DNA of 64,000 bases from the NCBI RefSeq assembly GCF_910589235.1, contig NC_060955.1, positions 5,078,194 through 5,142,193 of the forward strand, written 5' to 3'. The notes beneath the pieces were generated by a model. That model ran no database searches and was not told where the DNA came from. It saw nothing but the letters and a program-made list of their open reading frames with translations. Within the stretch, counting starts at the first letter, position 1. Each line of letters starts with the position of its first letter. Source of the DNA: Vespa crabro. Taxonomy: Eukaryota; Arthropoda; Insecta; Hymenoptera; Vespidae. Both the position numbers and the translations under genes were made by a program. Of this stretch, positions 50,628 through 63,554 are shown piece by piece.

Positions 50628-53600
50628 GGCATTAAAAACTCGGTTGTCTTATCGCATGGAACTAAAGGACTAACCGAGCGTTCCTTTAACACCAGGATTT
50701 AAAGCTTTTGCCGTCAGTTAAGAAGAAAAATTTTACTACGAACATAATCGACGAGATAATGATTTCTTTGTTCATAAGAAAAAAGGAAAAAAGAAAAGAT
50801 CGATCAAAGATCGGCAAGAAGATATTTCTTCGTAATATTACACAAAGAACATTTATTATCTAGAGATTTGTAAACTCAATAGGAGATACGTGATGAGATA
50901 CCAGCTGTGTTTCGATAACGTATGTACTTAGTTAGTTACGTCTTACTGAACGCGAGAAAATAAATAAATAAATAAACGATGAGAAATTCTCGAGAGGATG
51001 GGGCAGGTGAAGAGAAGGAGGTGGGTGGTAATGGTGGTGGTGTTAGTACTGGTGGTGAGTCGACGCGGCAAAAGAGTAGTTTCTGTGTAGATAGCGTAAA
51101 AATTATGGCTTCGCCTGTGGGACCAGCCGAAGAGCGACCCCGGAGGCTGCTAGGAGAAAGAGGCAAGGGGACGGTTTAAATCCTCCTCGGTTTCTGCCCT
51201 TACAACTCCGTAATTTTTACCCCTCCGAGAAGTTAAGAGTAATTTACTAGCTCCGCGTAGGCGTTATTCGCTCTTATTCCCTGGCTCTTTGTGTCTATGT
51301 TCTCCTCGAGAGCTTTCCCCTTCCTTTTCTTTCTCTCTCTTTCTCTCTTCCTTCCTTCCTTTCTTTCTTTCTTTCTTTCTTTCTTCCTTTCTTCCTTCGT
51401 TATTTCTTTCTTCCTTTTTCATTTTCCTTCTCTCTTATACACACACTATATTCGTTCGTTCCTTCTCCATCTCTTTTCTTTTTCTCTCGTCGACGACGTG
51501 AGAGGATAGGAGCGAAGCTTCGCTCCTTTTGTTAATTGTCTACCTTCTGATGAACTTGATTTTCAACAAGAGAAAGATAGAGAAAAGCTTCGTCTAGATA
51601 AATGCTAGCAATATCGTAACGAAGATAGTCAAGTTATTTATTCTTCATTCTCTCTCGAATTAACAACTACTCTTGCTACCAGAAAAAACTTTTGTCTCGG
51701 CTATTTTATGTAAACTCTTTCTCTCTACTTTCCCTTCTTTATATTCGATAATAACGTCGTTCTTGATATCGAAACTGACATATCGTTATTGTCTATTAAC
51801 GTCATATACTTTTTTAATAGACGATATCTATTTTAATTAAAGAGTTTATTGAAGAGTTATATAAAAGGATATAAAAATAATTGTAATATATAATGCAAAC
51901 GAAACGAAAGATAAAACTTATTCTTTAAAAAATTTTACAATTCTTTTTCGTTACCTTTTTAAATACATCTTAAAGGGATTATTTAATCAACATTCGTTTT
52001 ACGTATGTACACGATATCGTCATGATATCATTGGAGAAACACAAATTTTGAAAATAAGCTTTCTATTATCCAATCCTATTGTTATTTAACGTTAAAGAAA
52101 AATGTTAATGCCATTAATCCAATTTTTAGCTTTTAAGTATGAAATTAATCATTATATATGAATAATATCGAATCTTTTTATTGTACATGTATAAACAATA
52201 TTGAACATGTTTAATGTATTATATATGAATATATTTATAATATATGAACAATATTGAATATGTATATCATAGATGAATAATAATGAACATGTCCATTCAT
52301 ACATGAACAATATTAAAGATGAGACATACACGATAGTTCGACAAAAGAGAAATATGAGAATATGAGAAAGATCAATAAACCTTATAGATAATAAAATCAT
52401 TTTCGTTCACCGATAATACCGGAAATTAATTTATATATTCGAAATAATATACTTCCATTTATCTAATTGCAAGGTACAAAGAGAAACCGGAGATTAATGG
52501 AAAAAGGAAAAGAAAAAAAAAGTGAAAGGAATATTAAAAACTTTAATGTGAAATATATTAAAAAATTAACAACTATATATGTATATATACCTGAACTGCC
52601 ATACTCCGTATAGGTGTATCACCGTTGTCGTTTGTACTTGTACTGATGCTTGTTGTTCTTTCGATGTTTTGAAGTAATAGTCATACATAGTTGTTCCTGT
52701 GTGTCAAGTAAATTTTCTTAGCTAAAGTAAACAATCTCAAAGTTTTGATGGATTGGCGGATGAATCTGCTTTGTTTAATGGTATCTCCTATCTTTCTTAA
52801 AACTTTACTCTTCGGATGACGTATTTGGACTTTGTTCTAATTTCACTTGACCAAGATTTATAGTTAAATTATGTTTTAGAATAATTAATGTTGCGACATC
52901 AACGAAATCGATTCGTCATATAATGACGTATACTGCAAACAGATCCTATTATTAATAAAGACGTAGGTCATAAAAAAAAAAAAAAAGAGAGAGAGAGAGA
53001 AACGAAATTGAATAAAACGATAATCAAAATTTACGTTGGATCGATTTAGAAAATTCTACTCGATGGATGTTCATGATAACCAATGAATTTCTATCCAATT
53101 CGTATTATCGCTTTTCGTTTTATCATATTGGCATAGTTATGAGCATTTAATCGACTCAAAAATTCGAAAGGCATTTCAAATAAGGCACTTCGCCTTTCCG
53201 TAGGATTAATATGAGAATTTTATTTCAACGACGACGATACAAACGTTTGACCTTTCAAGCGCGAATAACAATATTCTTTCACGTTTTATTGTTCAAACCG
53301 GCAAAGATGCCGGTGATGTACATTCGTTTCTTCTTCTTCTTCTTCTTTTCTTTCCTTTCTTCCCTTTTTTTTTCTTTTCTTTTTTCTTTTTTTTCTTCTT
53401 CTTTTTTTTTCTATTTCTTTTTTTTACGCCTCTCGCCTCTTCAAGCCGAGCGTAACGTCTGAAAAGCTGAAATTGCGAATTCGCAAAGGTAGCGAAGGAA
53501 GGTAGTTTCCGCGAGGTTGGCCATAGCGTTAGTGTTGGTGGTCTCTTGGTGGTGGTAATGTTCATACTGATTCTGGTGGTAGTGCTGGTGGTTATACAGT

Positions 53601-54427
53601 GAGACAAAGCCGCCTTGTTTTCTCGTACACCGAGAACGAGGTAGACTTCCGGCAGACTAGGAATATCTTTCTCGCTCTTCCTTTCTCGTTTCTCCGAACT
53701 AACGGGAAGCTTGTTATATTTAAGCAGAGTGGTACTGTTATAAGTACCAATGTTACGCTCTTGTCTATGTAGATGATGAGAGTTTCGCGACAGGAACGAA
53801 ATTATCTTCCCCTTTTATCTTCGACCCAAGCTATCTTCCATTACGAATTATATTTTAATTAATATTCATCCACTATCCCGATTGCTTTTCCTTTTGTTCA
53901 ATCGTGTTTCCATATAGTCAAATATTGTCGAATTCATTCCCTTTTTTTTCAGTTTTATTCTATAGAAACAAAAATATAAACTCTAGCGTATATTGTTCCA
54001 TATTGTCTTGTCTACGTTTCGTTTACTTAAAAAACAAAGTATTCGATAGTGATTTTTTACCAGTACTATCGCTAAGCTCTCAATGCTTTTTTAAAACGAG
54101 AAATTTTTTTTTTAAACGAGAACTACGTCGAATAATGTCGAAACAAATATATTCTATTTTGCATAATACAAATATATTGAAAAAGAAAAAAAAAAAAGAA
54201 AAAAAGTAGGAAAGGCAGCGCAAAATATAATGTTACAAAATTACTTTCCTATATTGTTTATAAAATTTATTCGGCATTAGTCAAGAACAGTATTAAAATT
54301 TTAATAAAAAAATTTCTAATAAAAGTCGGGGAATTTGTTAAAGAATGTCATTCGTCCACTTTGAGAAAGTAACTTACCGTTGAAGAAACGAAAAAATAAA
54401 GAAGAAGAGACAGAGAGAAAGTAAAAA

Positions 54428-54465
<38 letters not shown>

Positions 54466-54821
54466 TAAAGAGAGAGAGAGAGAAAGAGATAAAGAGAGAG
54501 AGATATATATATATAAAGAGAGAGAGAAAGAGAAATAGAGATAGGTTTGGCATAAGTGTATTGTAAATATCATTTATTGGACTTTTAGGCGTCATTGAGT
54601 ACAACGATTACATCACGTTGCTTACTTAGAACACCTTACGCAATAATGAAATTGTGTTTCGTCGTTTAAAATTAGAAAAGGAAAAAGGAAAGGAAAAAAT
54701 TAAAGACATCAGGTATTTCATTTTATCTATAGGTATACACCGACACCGTGTCCGGCTATCGCGCAAATTTTCTGTTTCGCGAATGGAATTAAATATCCCT
54801 TGGTGAACTATATATGTGTAT

Positions 54822-54870
<49 letters not shown>

Positions 54871-55387
54871 CATATATATATATATATGCACTTTTAAAAA
54901 TTAAGAACCGCAGAACTCACGGAAAATTCGCGTAACGAAGCGAACGAATTCGAGAGAAAGGAGGAAGGGAGAGAGAGAGAAAGGTTTAAAAAGCGAATGA
55001 GAGGAAGAGAGAGGATTGAAGAGAGAATTGGAAAATGAAAGAGAGAAAGAAAGAGAGAGAGAGAGAGAGAGTGAGAGAGAGAGAGGAAGAGAGCGAAGAA
55101 TGGACCGAACGGCGAGGGAGTTACGCCAAACTTTTACTACTATACTAGTAGAAGAGATCAAACAATGGTAACGACAATGTTACACGGTTCTGCAGTAACG
55201 GTAACTATCGTTAACTTCGATTTAGAATTGTCCATTCGGAGGATGAGAGTCGACTGGGTGACACTACGTTTTAACGCGTAGATAAACGTTTTTCTCTTAC
55301 GGAGAAAACTTCTAAATCGAAAATGGCCGTCGCTTTTCCTCTCTTCCATCCCAATTTAGCTTCTATTACTTTCTCTATGAATAAAAA

Positions 55388-55441
55388 CGAACGAACGTAC
55401 GAACGAACGAACGAACGAACGAACGAACGAACGAACGAACG
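55388..55441. repeat. (ACGA)n tetranucleotide array, second copy
   Basis: This array has the same ACGA unit as the one at 31.05 kb, with one GTAC interruption near the left end. On the minus strand it reads as Ser-Phe-Val-Arg repeats. No gene context. Confidence 0.88.
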
Positions 55442-56360
55442 ATGGCGCGTGCCACGATGTATCGGGAAGGGATAGGCGAACGATAACTTATGGCTAAATA
55501 AAACTTTATAAAAATATATCAACGAATAATAAATATATCTCTAACAGCGTCACTGTATAATTCGTTCGTACGGCACATCGTACGGCACCCTATATGCATT
55601 TACAATCACTATATACACTCTATTGATTCTTAAACTTATTCTAGGTAATTACCTAAAAATAATATACAACAATTTTTTATTTTTTTATTTCGATCTTTTA
55701 CCTATTTATCTTCGCTGTAATACATAACGCGTTAGTTCTTAATTGTTTTTTGTTTCTCCATAGCTAAATCTTTTACGTTTAATCTCGACGGGGATATTCA
55801 GCGATGAAAATGAGAGTTTACGCATCGCCGAGTTTACCCGGCTTTTTTACGACGAGTCGCTCGGCCGCATTTGACGGACGGTACGCGACGTTCGTCGCTT
55901 TGGAAAAAGCTCGAAACGAACGTAATTGGTCGTCGCCTCGTCTGAATCCTATTATCTCGCGCTTTACCCTTATCTTTACCCATTTGAGAATAAGTATACG
56001 CTGTGCATGCTCCCTTAAAACTGATCTATACAAATATATACATATAGTTTTTATACGCTCGATCTTGCCCTAAAAACAAATAAACAAACGAACAAACAAA
56101 TAAACAAACAAACAAAAAATTTCCAATTCTCTCAACAAATTCTTCATAAACGTTCACGGAACTTTACCGATAACGTTTATCACTTTTCCATAATAACATA
56201 TGCGAATCCATGTAATACGTATCGTTACTCAATATGTAACACATATCGTTCAATAATGTATCGTGTATTATCTTTTATCCATATTATCGTTAATGTTATT
56301 ATTATCATTATGTATATATTACATAGGCATGTAATACGAATTACACACGCTTTCTGCGTA

Positions 56361-56394
56361 CGTACATACATACATACGTACATACGTACATACA

Positions 56395-56461
<67 letters not shown>
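56361..56461. repeat. (TACA)n(TA)n compound array
   Basis: A TACA tetranucleotide array with a few TACG units passes directly into a pure (TA) run. Poly-Tyr/Ile/His or Met/Tyr/Val/Cys frames across it are by-products. Confidence 0.88.
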
Positions 56462-56466
<5 letters not shown>

Positions 56467-56703
56467 CACACTCTTTTATTAAATGCTAATTGATACCTCT
56501 TGAAGAAAGAAAAATTATGCTTTCCTCGTGGGGTACCTTCCATACTTATCGGAGAAACGATGGTGGTCCGTAAAATGTTTCGCAAGGGATTCGTCGATTA
56601 GGGCAGGATAAAATGCGTTATTATCGTCGTTTTCTTAGGACTTTGCGAACAGATCGATGTTCTTCGATCTACGATCGATTCGGTTCTCGCACGAACTTCG
56701 ATA

Positions 56704-56709
56704 TTTATT
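56704..56709 (-). terminator. Candidate polyadenylation signal of the Ig gene
   Basis: A minus-strand AATAAA lies about 200 nt after the TGA stop, a usual 3' UTR length for insects. This is motif evidence only. Confidence 0.4.
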
Positions 56710-56905
56710 TACAAAGTTTACGTCGAAAGTTTGAACGTTTTCTCTTCCTCTCCTTCGTATCGCTTCCTCTCGAGGCAGTAGAACTCTTATACTCTTTTTC
56801 TTCTTTCCTCCCCCTTTTCCCTCGCCATCCTACCCTCTCTACTACCCTTTTCACCACTTTCATCCCCCTCGAAACTTTTTCCAAAGATCCGTAGAACGGT
56901 ATGGT

Positions 56906-57142
56906 TCAGCGTGGATGCTGCTGTTGTATAATGGCCAAGGTCAGGCAGAGAAGGAGAGTCGCTGGAGCCATCGAACGGAGGTGGGCGTGGCTGTATCCGG
57001 AAGCACGCGTCACGTTGAGTAAAACGGAAGCGTCCGCGATCCCTTTCGACGAGCGTACCAGCAGCAACCATTCACCAGCATGGGACCACTGAATCGTTTC
57101 GAAGCGTAAAATCGCCCTGTAGCACGTCTCGGTACCACCGTT
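56906..57142 (-). CDS. Ig-superfamily gene, last exon (second half of Ig domain, hydrophobic tail, stop)
   Basis: The acceptor is a long T-tract followed by ACAG|AACGG. The frame continues directly from the upstream exon. It encodes the E-G strands of the Ig fold (GEWLLLVRSSKGIADASVLL, then the NVT sequon) and then ASGYSHAHLR. The hydrophobic segment and a TGA at 56908-56906 follow. There is no cytoplasmic domain of useful size. Confidence 0.82.
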   Translation of the reverse strand, partial: NGGTETCYRAILRFETIQWSHAGEWLLLVRSSKGIADASVLLNVTRASGYSHAHLRSMAPATLLLCLTLAIIQQQHPR

Positions 57143-57822
57143 CTGTAAAAAAAAAAAAAACCAACAACGACGAGAAGACATTTACGAGCTGCTACTATGG
57201 CTATTGCGCTCCGTTCGTTTTTCCGCTTTCACGGAAAAACGAAAAATTCTTCAAAGCTTGAGACTTTTAATGCTATAACATAATGCTTCATTACAAACGA
57301 ATTCAATAGATAATATTTTTTACAATTCTTTTTCTTTTTCTATCTTAATTCTTTTTCTTTTTTTCTTCTACTTCTTTCCTATCGTCCCATTATGGGATAT
57401 TTTAAATAACTAATTAAAATGCTCTCTTCTAAATAATAATTATAATCCTATCTCGTTTTTCATGGATATTATCGTAATCTTTTTAAGTGTTTATTTCTAA
57501 ACGAAAAATTATTAAAATTAATAATAATCATCGATAGATGAAGATTTTAATGACATAAACAAGAAATTTGTATCTCTTTGAAGATATACGGCTTTTAACT
57601 TTCAAGATTTTATGATAAAGTTAGAACGACGAGCGAGTTAGAACGTTAAGTCAAGGAAATACTAATGATTAAGAAAGGGTAATGCGCTTTAATCGTTTAT
57701 CGTACAGTAAGTTATGCATGCCAGCTCTAGTTTCCCTTTAGCGTTTCACTCGTGTAACATGGCGTTTGAAACTTTATTTCTATCTCTGTCCTACTCTATT
57801 CCTCTTCCTCTCCCTTTCTCTG

Positions 57823-57883
<61 letters not shown>

Positions 57884-58620
57884 ACGTATTACGATACCAC
57901 ACAGATACAAACTCACGAAGAGGAATTCAAGTACTCGTATACTCGGTCACGCGTGCCGGGAAGTGTTCATTGTTTGAACTAAATCTATTTCTCTCTCACT
58001 GTGTGTGCATGCTAGTACGATTAAGGTTTCCAAGTGTCAAATAGGAAACTGTTATACTGCCTGTTTCATTTTAACTCGAATATCTTTAATGTTATTTCGT
58101 TTTTCTTTTTCTTGTTTTAAAACAAAAATTTCCTTCGGAATAATCGTAAAATATAATTGTTAATTTAAAAGACTCGAAAAAAAATTTTAAAGTGTTAAAA
58201 GTCAATTTGAAATACTTCCTGTATATTCCTTCTTTGAAATATTTCAATTTACAATTTTTTTTTCTTTTTTTCTTTTTTTTTTTTTATTATTTTGTTTTAT
58301 TCAGAAGGGACGTCAAATGTTCCTCACCTTGAAAAAGACGAATTTCTTTGGTTCACAATTGATTCTTTTAAATGAGTTATAAACGAGTATAATAGCAAAA
58401 GTAATGTGAGAGGTTCAGAGGAACGTTTAGTTCTCTCTCGTTATTATCGTTCTTAATAAGTTTTCTCGTTTACAAGTTTTCTCGTTAATATCGTCTTAAC
58501 AGATAATTAATTCGTCGCGTTTTTGTTAACGTTTTCGATTAGATCTTTCCAACGAGGGAGGCTCGTAAATGAGCGTTAAGAAAAGAGAAAGAGAAAGGGA
58601 CAAGAAAGAGATAGAGAGAA

Positions 58621-58659
<39 letters not shown>

Positions 58660-58774
58660 CAAAGAGAGAAAGGGACACATGAATAGAGAAAGACTCGTTT
58701 AGTTCGCAGCAACTATATTAGCGTAGCTTCATTTTTGCATAGGCTTGCTGTGATTTTATATCGAGTGTCTCTCT

Positions 58775-58809
<35 letters not shown>

Positions 58810-60654
58810 ATTGAAATTTTCCATGAACAGATTTTCATCGAGAAAGAAAATGAATAAGACAGACGAACGAAACGATATTGCTTTTCTAAAATACCGTAAA
58901 GCATTTTGATTAGCGAAATAAAGTCTATCGACATCTTTTCTTTTTAATTTAAAACTTTTTCAATGAAGACGCACTTTTTCATTCATCGATATTAAAATCC
59001 TAAGAGTAATTCATTTGAAAGGAAGACAAAAATTAATGAAGTTTCTCATTAAGAAAGAAAATGAAGATCTATCGCATGAAACAAAGACCGTTCGTCTATT
59101 TTACGAAACATCACAATGTCGCTCGATAAATGAAACTCCGAAGGGTCAATGTCGTTACGGAGTAATTTACGAGCAAAAAGCATCATTAAACTTGGCGACT
59201 ACGTGTCAATGAAAAATATGAGAAGTGTAAACTCGAGTAAATATGGTTGATAAATTCGAAAGGTTCGAGGGAAAAGGTTTCGTTTTCGCAAAACAATCTA
59301 TCAACGTACTGAGCGATGTTCGTCCGTGGCTTAACTTTGCAAGAACTTCCATTTCGAAGATTATAAGGATGAATGTTGAAGGGGAAGAGTTGAGAGCGAT
59401 CTTTTTAAGACGAACGTCGCTCGTAAAAATCGTTCGAATTCCTTGAAGCATCGTAGTTCGACTTTTGAAGCTTCTAAGCTTCGAGATAAATTTATGACAA
59501 GTTCAAACACTGTCTTTCTTATCTTATGATGCTCGTTAATCGATAGTTTTTTCTATTTTCTACGATAATTACGAAGAAATTTTCTTGCGACAGAAATTTC
59601 TTATCTTTTTGTTTTAATAATTATTCATTCCTCTTTCTTTCTTTTTCTCATTTTATTTACTTGATTTTTAACTCATCCCATGTACTTCCTCGCTTCGCCG
59701 CTTTATTATTCATCGCTCGTTGATCGGATAATAGAAAAAAAAGGAAAAAAAAAAAAAAAGAAAAAAGAAAGATATGAAATCAATCGAATTGAATCGATCG
59801 TAGGTCAAACATGGCCTACAGGTTTATAAGATAATTGATAGCAATGAACGAACGATACGAAGTACTATGCACGGCTCACCAGGCAATAATTACATCTCCT
59901 CGTATCTTTCACTCTTCTCTCTATCCTTCTCTCTCCCTCTCTCACTCTCTCTTTCTCTCTTTCTCTCTCTCAATACTCGAGCAGCTTCCAATTTTACCAA
60001 TCACGAAAGAAAATCAATTTTTTTTTTAATTACATCAGATTTTATCGATTTAACCTGATAATTTGATAAACTCTGAATATTTTACATTCTATGTAACCAT
60101 TTGCATGCTCGTTAGCTAATTTTTTTCTATCTCTGAAAAGCGAATTTTTTTCTATTCTCTGAAGTGCGATAAAGACTTCCCGATCGCTTGTTCAACGTTA
60201 CCTTCAATTTTTCAATCGAAGAATCGAGTACTCATTCAATGAATACAACTAGCAAATTGATTTTCCAAACTGAGTTAGACTATTCCTAGCTTTCTCCGAG
60301 CCACGATCTCGCATCTTTATTTGGTAAACCGCCAACGCACGTTTATTCCATTTTTGCATAACTGCCTTTCATATACGTTCGCGTAATTGAATCGAGAACC
60401 TTCGATATGACTCCTCGTCGGTGATATTTCGTTTTGCGGTTCGAAACAGACGTTGGCGAACATTCGCGAGATTTTCACATGCAAAGAGTCGCAGTTTCTT
60501 GCTCCATTTAACTCGACGTTTCCAACCGCCGAATTTCGAAGCCCCTCGACTCGATTTCATTCTTCATTCTTTTCCCAGCACCAGCAGCTTCTACCTTCAG
60601 CTATTCGTTTCTCTTGCTTTCTATTCTCGACAATTCTTTTTTCCTTCTTCTTCT

Positions 60655-60705
<51 letters not shown>

Positions 60706-61024
60706 CTTTTTTCACATCGACACGTTCCTTCTTTCTATGCTCAATTCGACGTTCACATGCAACTTTTTCCTTCCATTCATCGTTTGCTCTTAGTTCAATC
60801 TTATTTTCGTTTTCATCGTCACGAAGAACGTTTTATATATACACCGTTATTTCTCTCGAAGATAGAAAAAATTTCGTAAAGATTATGTTGATCAAAAGGT
60901 GTAATACGAATATTTATAATAATTTAATAATAATTGACTTATATCAATTAACATCTCATTAAATTAATTTTGAAGCAACTATGTAAACGATAAATTCTCA
61001 ATTCCTCTATAATGATGTTCTCGA

Positions 61025-61086
<62 letters not shown>

Positions 61087-61598
61087 AGGGAGGGAGGGAG
61101 ACAGAGAGTTCGGAGAATTTCTGTATACATTGTAATTACACAAATGATAGGTAAAGATAAATATAGAGAAAGGGAATGAAAGAGAAAGAGAGAAAGGGAG
61201 AGAGAGGAGTGGGGGGAGAGGGAAAGAGGGAGATGAGATACCTATGTATTTCCTTAAAATCTCTTCATTTCGTCGCTGTTCACGTACTTTCTATTTTGAT
61301 TCCAAACTAATCAAACGAGCGAATTTCACGAAAACTCAAACGCGATATGATAATCCGTGTATTAATGTAGATATAGTCTTCGACGATAACGATAGGATAC
61401 AGCAATTCTCCTCAAATAACTATGTTAGATCGCAAAGGGTGATTTGTATTTCATCCTTCGAAGAGGAAGAGAAACAGCTAGTAGCTAGAGGTTGGAATGT
61501 TGCGAATTAATTATTCGCTTCTGGGAAACCGCATCAGATAATATAGATAAGAGAAACGAATCACGGAATATATGTGAGAGAGAAAGAGAGAAAAAGAG

Positions 61599-61633
<35 letters not shown>

Positions 61634-62047
61634 GTAGAAATCAAGAAACATGTATCTTCTATAATTCATATGAACATTTGTTAGATTGTATGAGAAAAAG
61701 AAAAATTTAATATTACTGTATGTATGTATATGAATGTATATGTATTTAATAAATACATATTAGTATGTTAAAAATTATTTTTGTTTCATTTTAGAAAATT
61801 TACAGAAGAAAGTTCATTTATATTAAAAAAGGAGTTGAAATTCATTCTGATCTCGTAAAATCGTTTACCTCAATGTCAAGAGCTTGTATTCCTTCCCGAG
61901 AGGGAGCACCGGGTATGTAAACTTGCTGTTCGGACATCCAAAAAACTCGTGTATAACTGGGCTCTGCACAAAACTCGACGATGACATCCAAGGGTTCGCC
62001 CTCGTTTGCTGTCACCGTTTGATTGGGTGGATAAACCATGGGTCGTC
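56906..62047 (-). CDS. Immunoglobulin-superfamily cell-surface protein, last two exons (partial, 5' part outside window)
   Basis: Exons are 62047-61869 (enters in phase 1, leaves in phase 0) and 57142-56906 (phase 0 to a TGA stop), joined across a 4.7-kb GT...AG intron. Together they encode about 138 residues. They form one Ig domain: a VYPPNQTVTANEGE A/A'-strand, Cys in VEFCAEP (strand B), Trp in RVFWMSE (strand C), and the E/F region TCYRAILRFETIQWSHAGEW. The F-strand Cys of a normal Ig domain is replaced by Leu, and an unusual Cys lies earlier (TETCYR). Sequons NQT and NVT are present. After the domain comes a short linker and a hydrophobic tail, MAPATLLLCLTLAII, ending QQQHPR. This could be a GPI-anchor signal or a very short membrane span. 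A cell-adhesion or recognition role is inferred from the fold only. I could not assign a family member. Confidence 0.8.
57143..61868 (-). other. Last intron of the Ig gene
   Basis: This 4.7-kb intron holds (CT)n at 57828-57881, (GA)n at 58626-58654 and (CT)n at 58768-58809. It also holds (CT)n at 60655-60710, a (GA)n(GGGA)n compound tract at 61026-61101, and (GA)n at 61590-61629. Several repeat-free frames of 60-90 codons on the plus strand (59015, 59243, 61244) have no recognised homology and no splice context, so they were not called. Confidence 0.6.
61869..62047 (-). CDS. Ig-superfamily gene, penultimate exon
   Basis: The acceptor is CTGTTCCAG|GA and the donor is GAG|GTAAAC. The exon encodes the first half of the Ig domain: the PPNQTV sequon strand, EGEPLDVIVEFC, and the RVFW core tryptophan. 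It ends on complete codons (ALDIE). The phase-1 start means that at least one more upstream exon exists beyond 62047. Confidence 0.82.
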
Positions 62048-62204
62048 CTGGAACAGAAAGAAATGACCATCGTCCAATTTAATCCTCTATAATCATAAAG
62101 CTAGCCAACCGTCTAATAATCTCTTCCACCTGTCTTTTTTTATATCTATGATAGTTAATCCACAAGTATACTTTTACGTCATTTATCAGAGTAAAAATTT
62201 ACGT

Positions 62205-62254
<50 letters not shown>

Positions 62255-63060
62255 ATATTACTTGACAAAAACTTTGATCTCTTCAATTTACGCCTCCGAT
62301 TCAAGTAGCGATTAATCTCCCCGACAAAGTGTTGTAAACTCGATAAAAATCGATTCGTTAATTCTACCTATCCGCTATAAATGAAGTCAAGTCATTGGAT
62401 TCCTACAGAATGATGTTAGTGCACATGTATCTGTGTGTATGTTTGCGCGAACAATAAATCTCGAAAAAGTTTTCGGAAGGAAAAGGGGCTCTGTTAACCC
62501 CTGTTGAACGTATCGCGAAGCGTTCGTCTCTTGCCGTGATCATAAATCCTACGTTCGGTGGCACTTTAATGCAAGAGAATCGGACGAAGGGTTGCTTCCT
62601 TTCTCCTTCTATCTTTTTCTCTCTCTCTCTCTTTCTTTCGCTCTCTCACTCTGAAGCAGCCCTAGCATCGAACAGACGAATACTCACGTCACCCTCGAGA
62701 GAGAGATTCACTATACACCCTTTCATTTACCGGCGCCTTGTGTCTCGTTAGTGGCGAAAGGTCGTTCGGTTGTTAGCTCGCTCGTGATGAAACAAAGTGA
62801 ACGCGAGGATCGGCCCTTTATTGCTCCCCGCAATCGCTGATAACGTAGAGCCAATTAACAATCGTTAGACTGGTTAATAAATCCTTCCGAAGCAATTTGA
62901 ACTTGAGCTCTTTAGTTGATACGATGATTAGCATTCAATACCTATTCAAGGCTTTGAGACGTTAAGATGTTACCAATAGCTTGCTTTATTGCTAACGCAT
63001 GATTTTCGATAAAACTTTAAGGGGATCTCATTTGATCTTTGTATCTTATCGAAAGATGCA

Positions 63061-63116
<56 letters not shown>

Positions 63117-63498
63117 CAATTTGATAATAGACGAGCCAAAGAAAACCTCACGAGGACTCGTTTCACACAATGTCGCACTGTCAGCTTTGTTCGTGCACTT
63201 GAACTAATTGAAGCTTGGATGCCGTCAGTTAGTCATCTTTCTCTCTTTCTCTCTCTCTTTCGTCGCTTCTCCTCATCCAAGTAGATTTCCCGCTTCGTAA
63301 AGCAACCTTTCTGACCCCGGCTGGCCCATCTGTACGGTGAATAGAAGTAGAACGCTACATCCTCTCTCGTCGCAGTTGCTCATGAATAATCCTCCGTCTG
63401 AAATTATTCGAATATCTTGAATGTGCTTCTTGCTCCCGCGGCAAGATAGGGACCTATAGACCTTCTTCCGCTTGACAAAAGCGAGAAAGAGAAAGAGA

Positions 63499-63554
<56 letters not shown>

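Larger units (their letters stand above)
50041..56700. repeat. Gene-poor stretch downstream of the Ig gene
   Basis: Contents are GA at 50592-50624, (TTTC)/(TTCC) arrays at 51340-51400 and (GA)n with AT at 54426-54545. There is also (AT)n at 54825-54862, GA at 55045-55088, (CGAA)n at 55388-55441, and (AAAC)n at 56072-56116. (TACA)n followed by (TA)n lies at 56361-56461. A repeat-free, possibly regulatory segment lies at 50090-50215. No coding exon was recognised. Confidence 0.6.

Noticed and set aside
55166..55279. A 38-codon plus-strand frame beginning MVTTMLHGSAVTVTIV
   Set aside because: The length is within chance expectation, and no supporting signal was seen.
59015..59446. Two consecutive repeat-free plus-strand frames (65 and 67 codons) in the Ig intron
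   Set aside because: No homology is recognised, the opposite strand is equally open, and the AT content does not differ from the surrounding intron.
61244..61510. An 88-codon plus-strand frame opposite the Ig gene
   Set aside because: It is free of repeats but has no recognised domain and no promoter or splice evidence.
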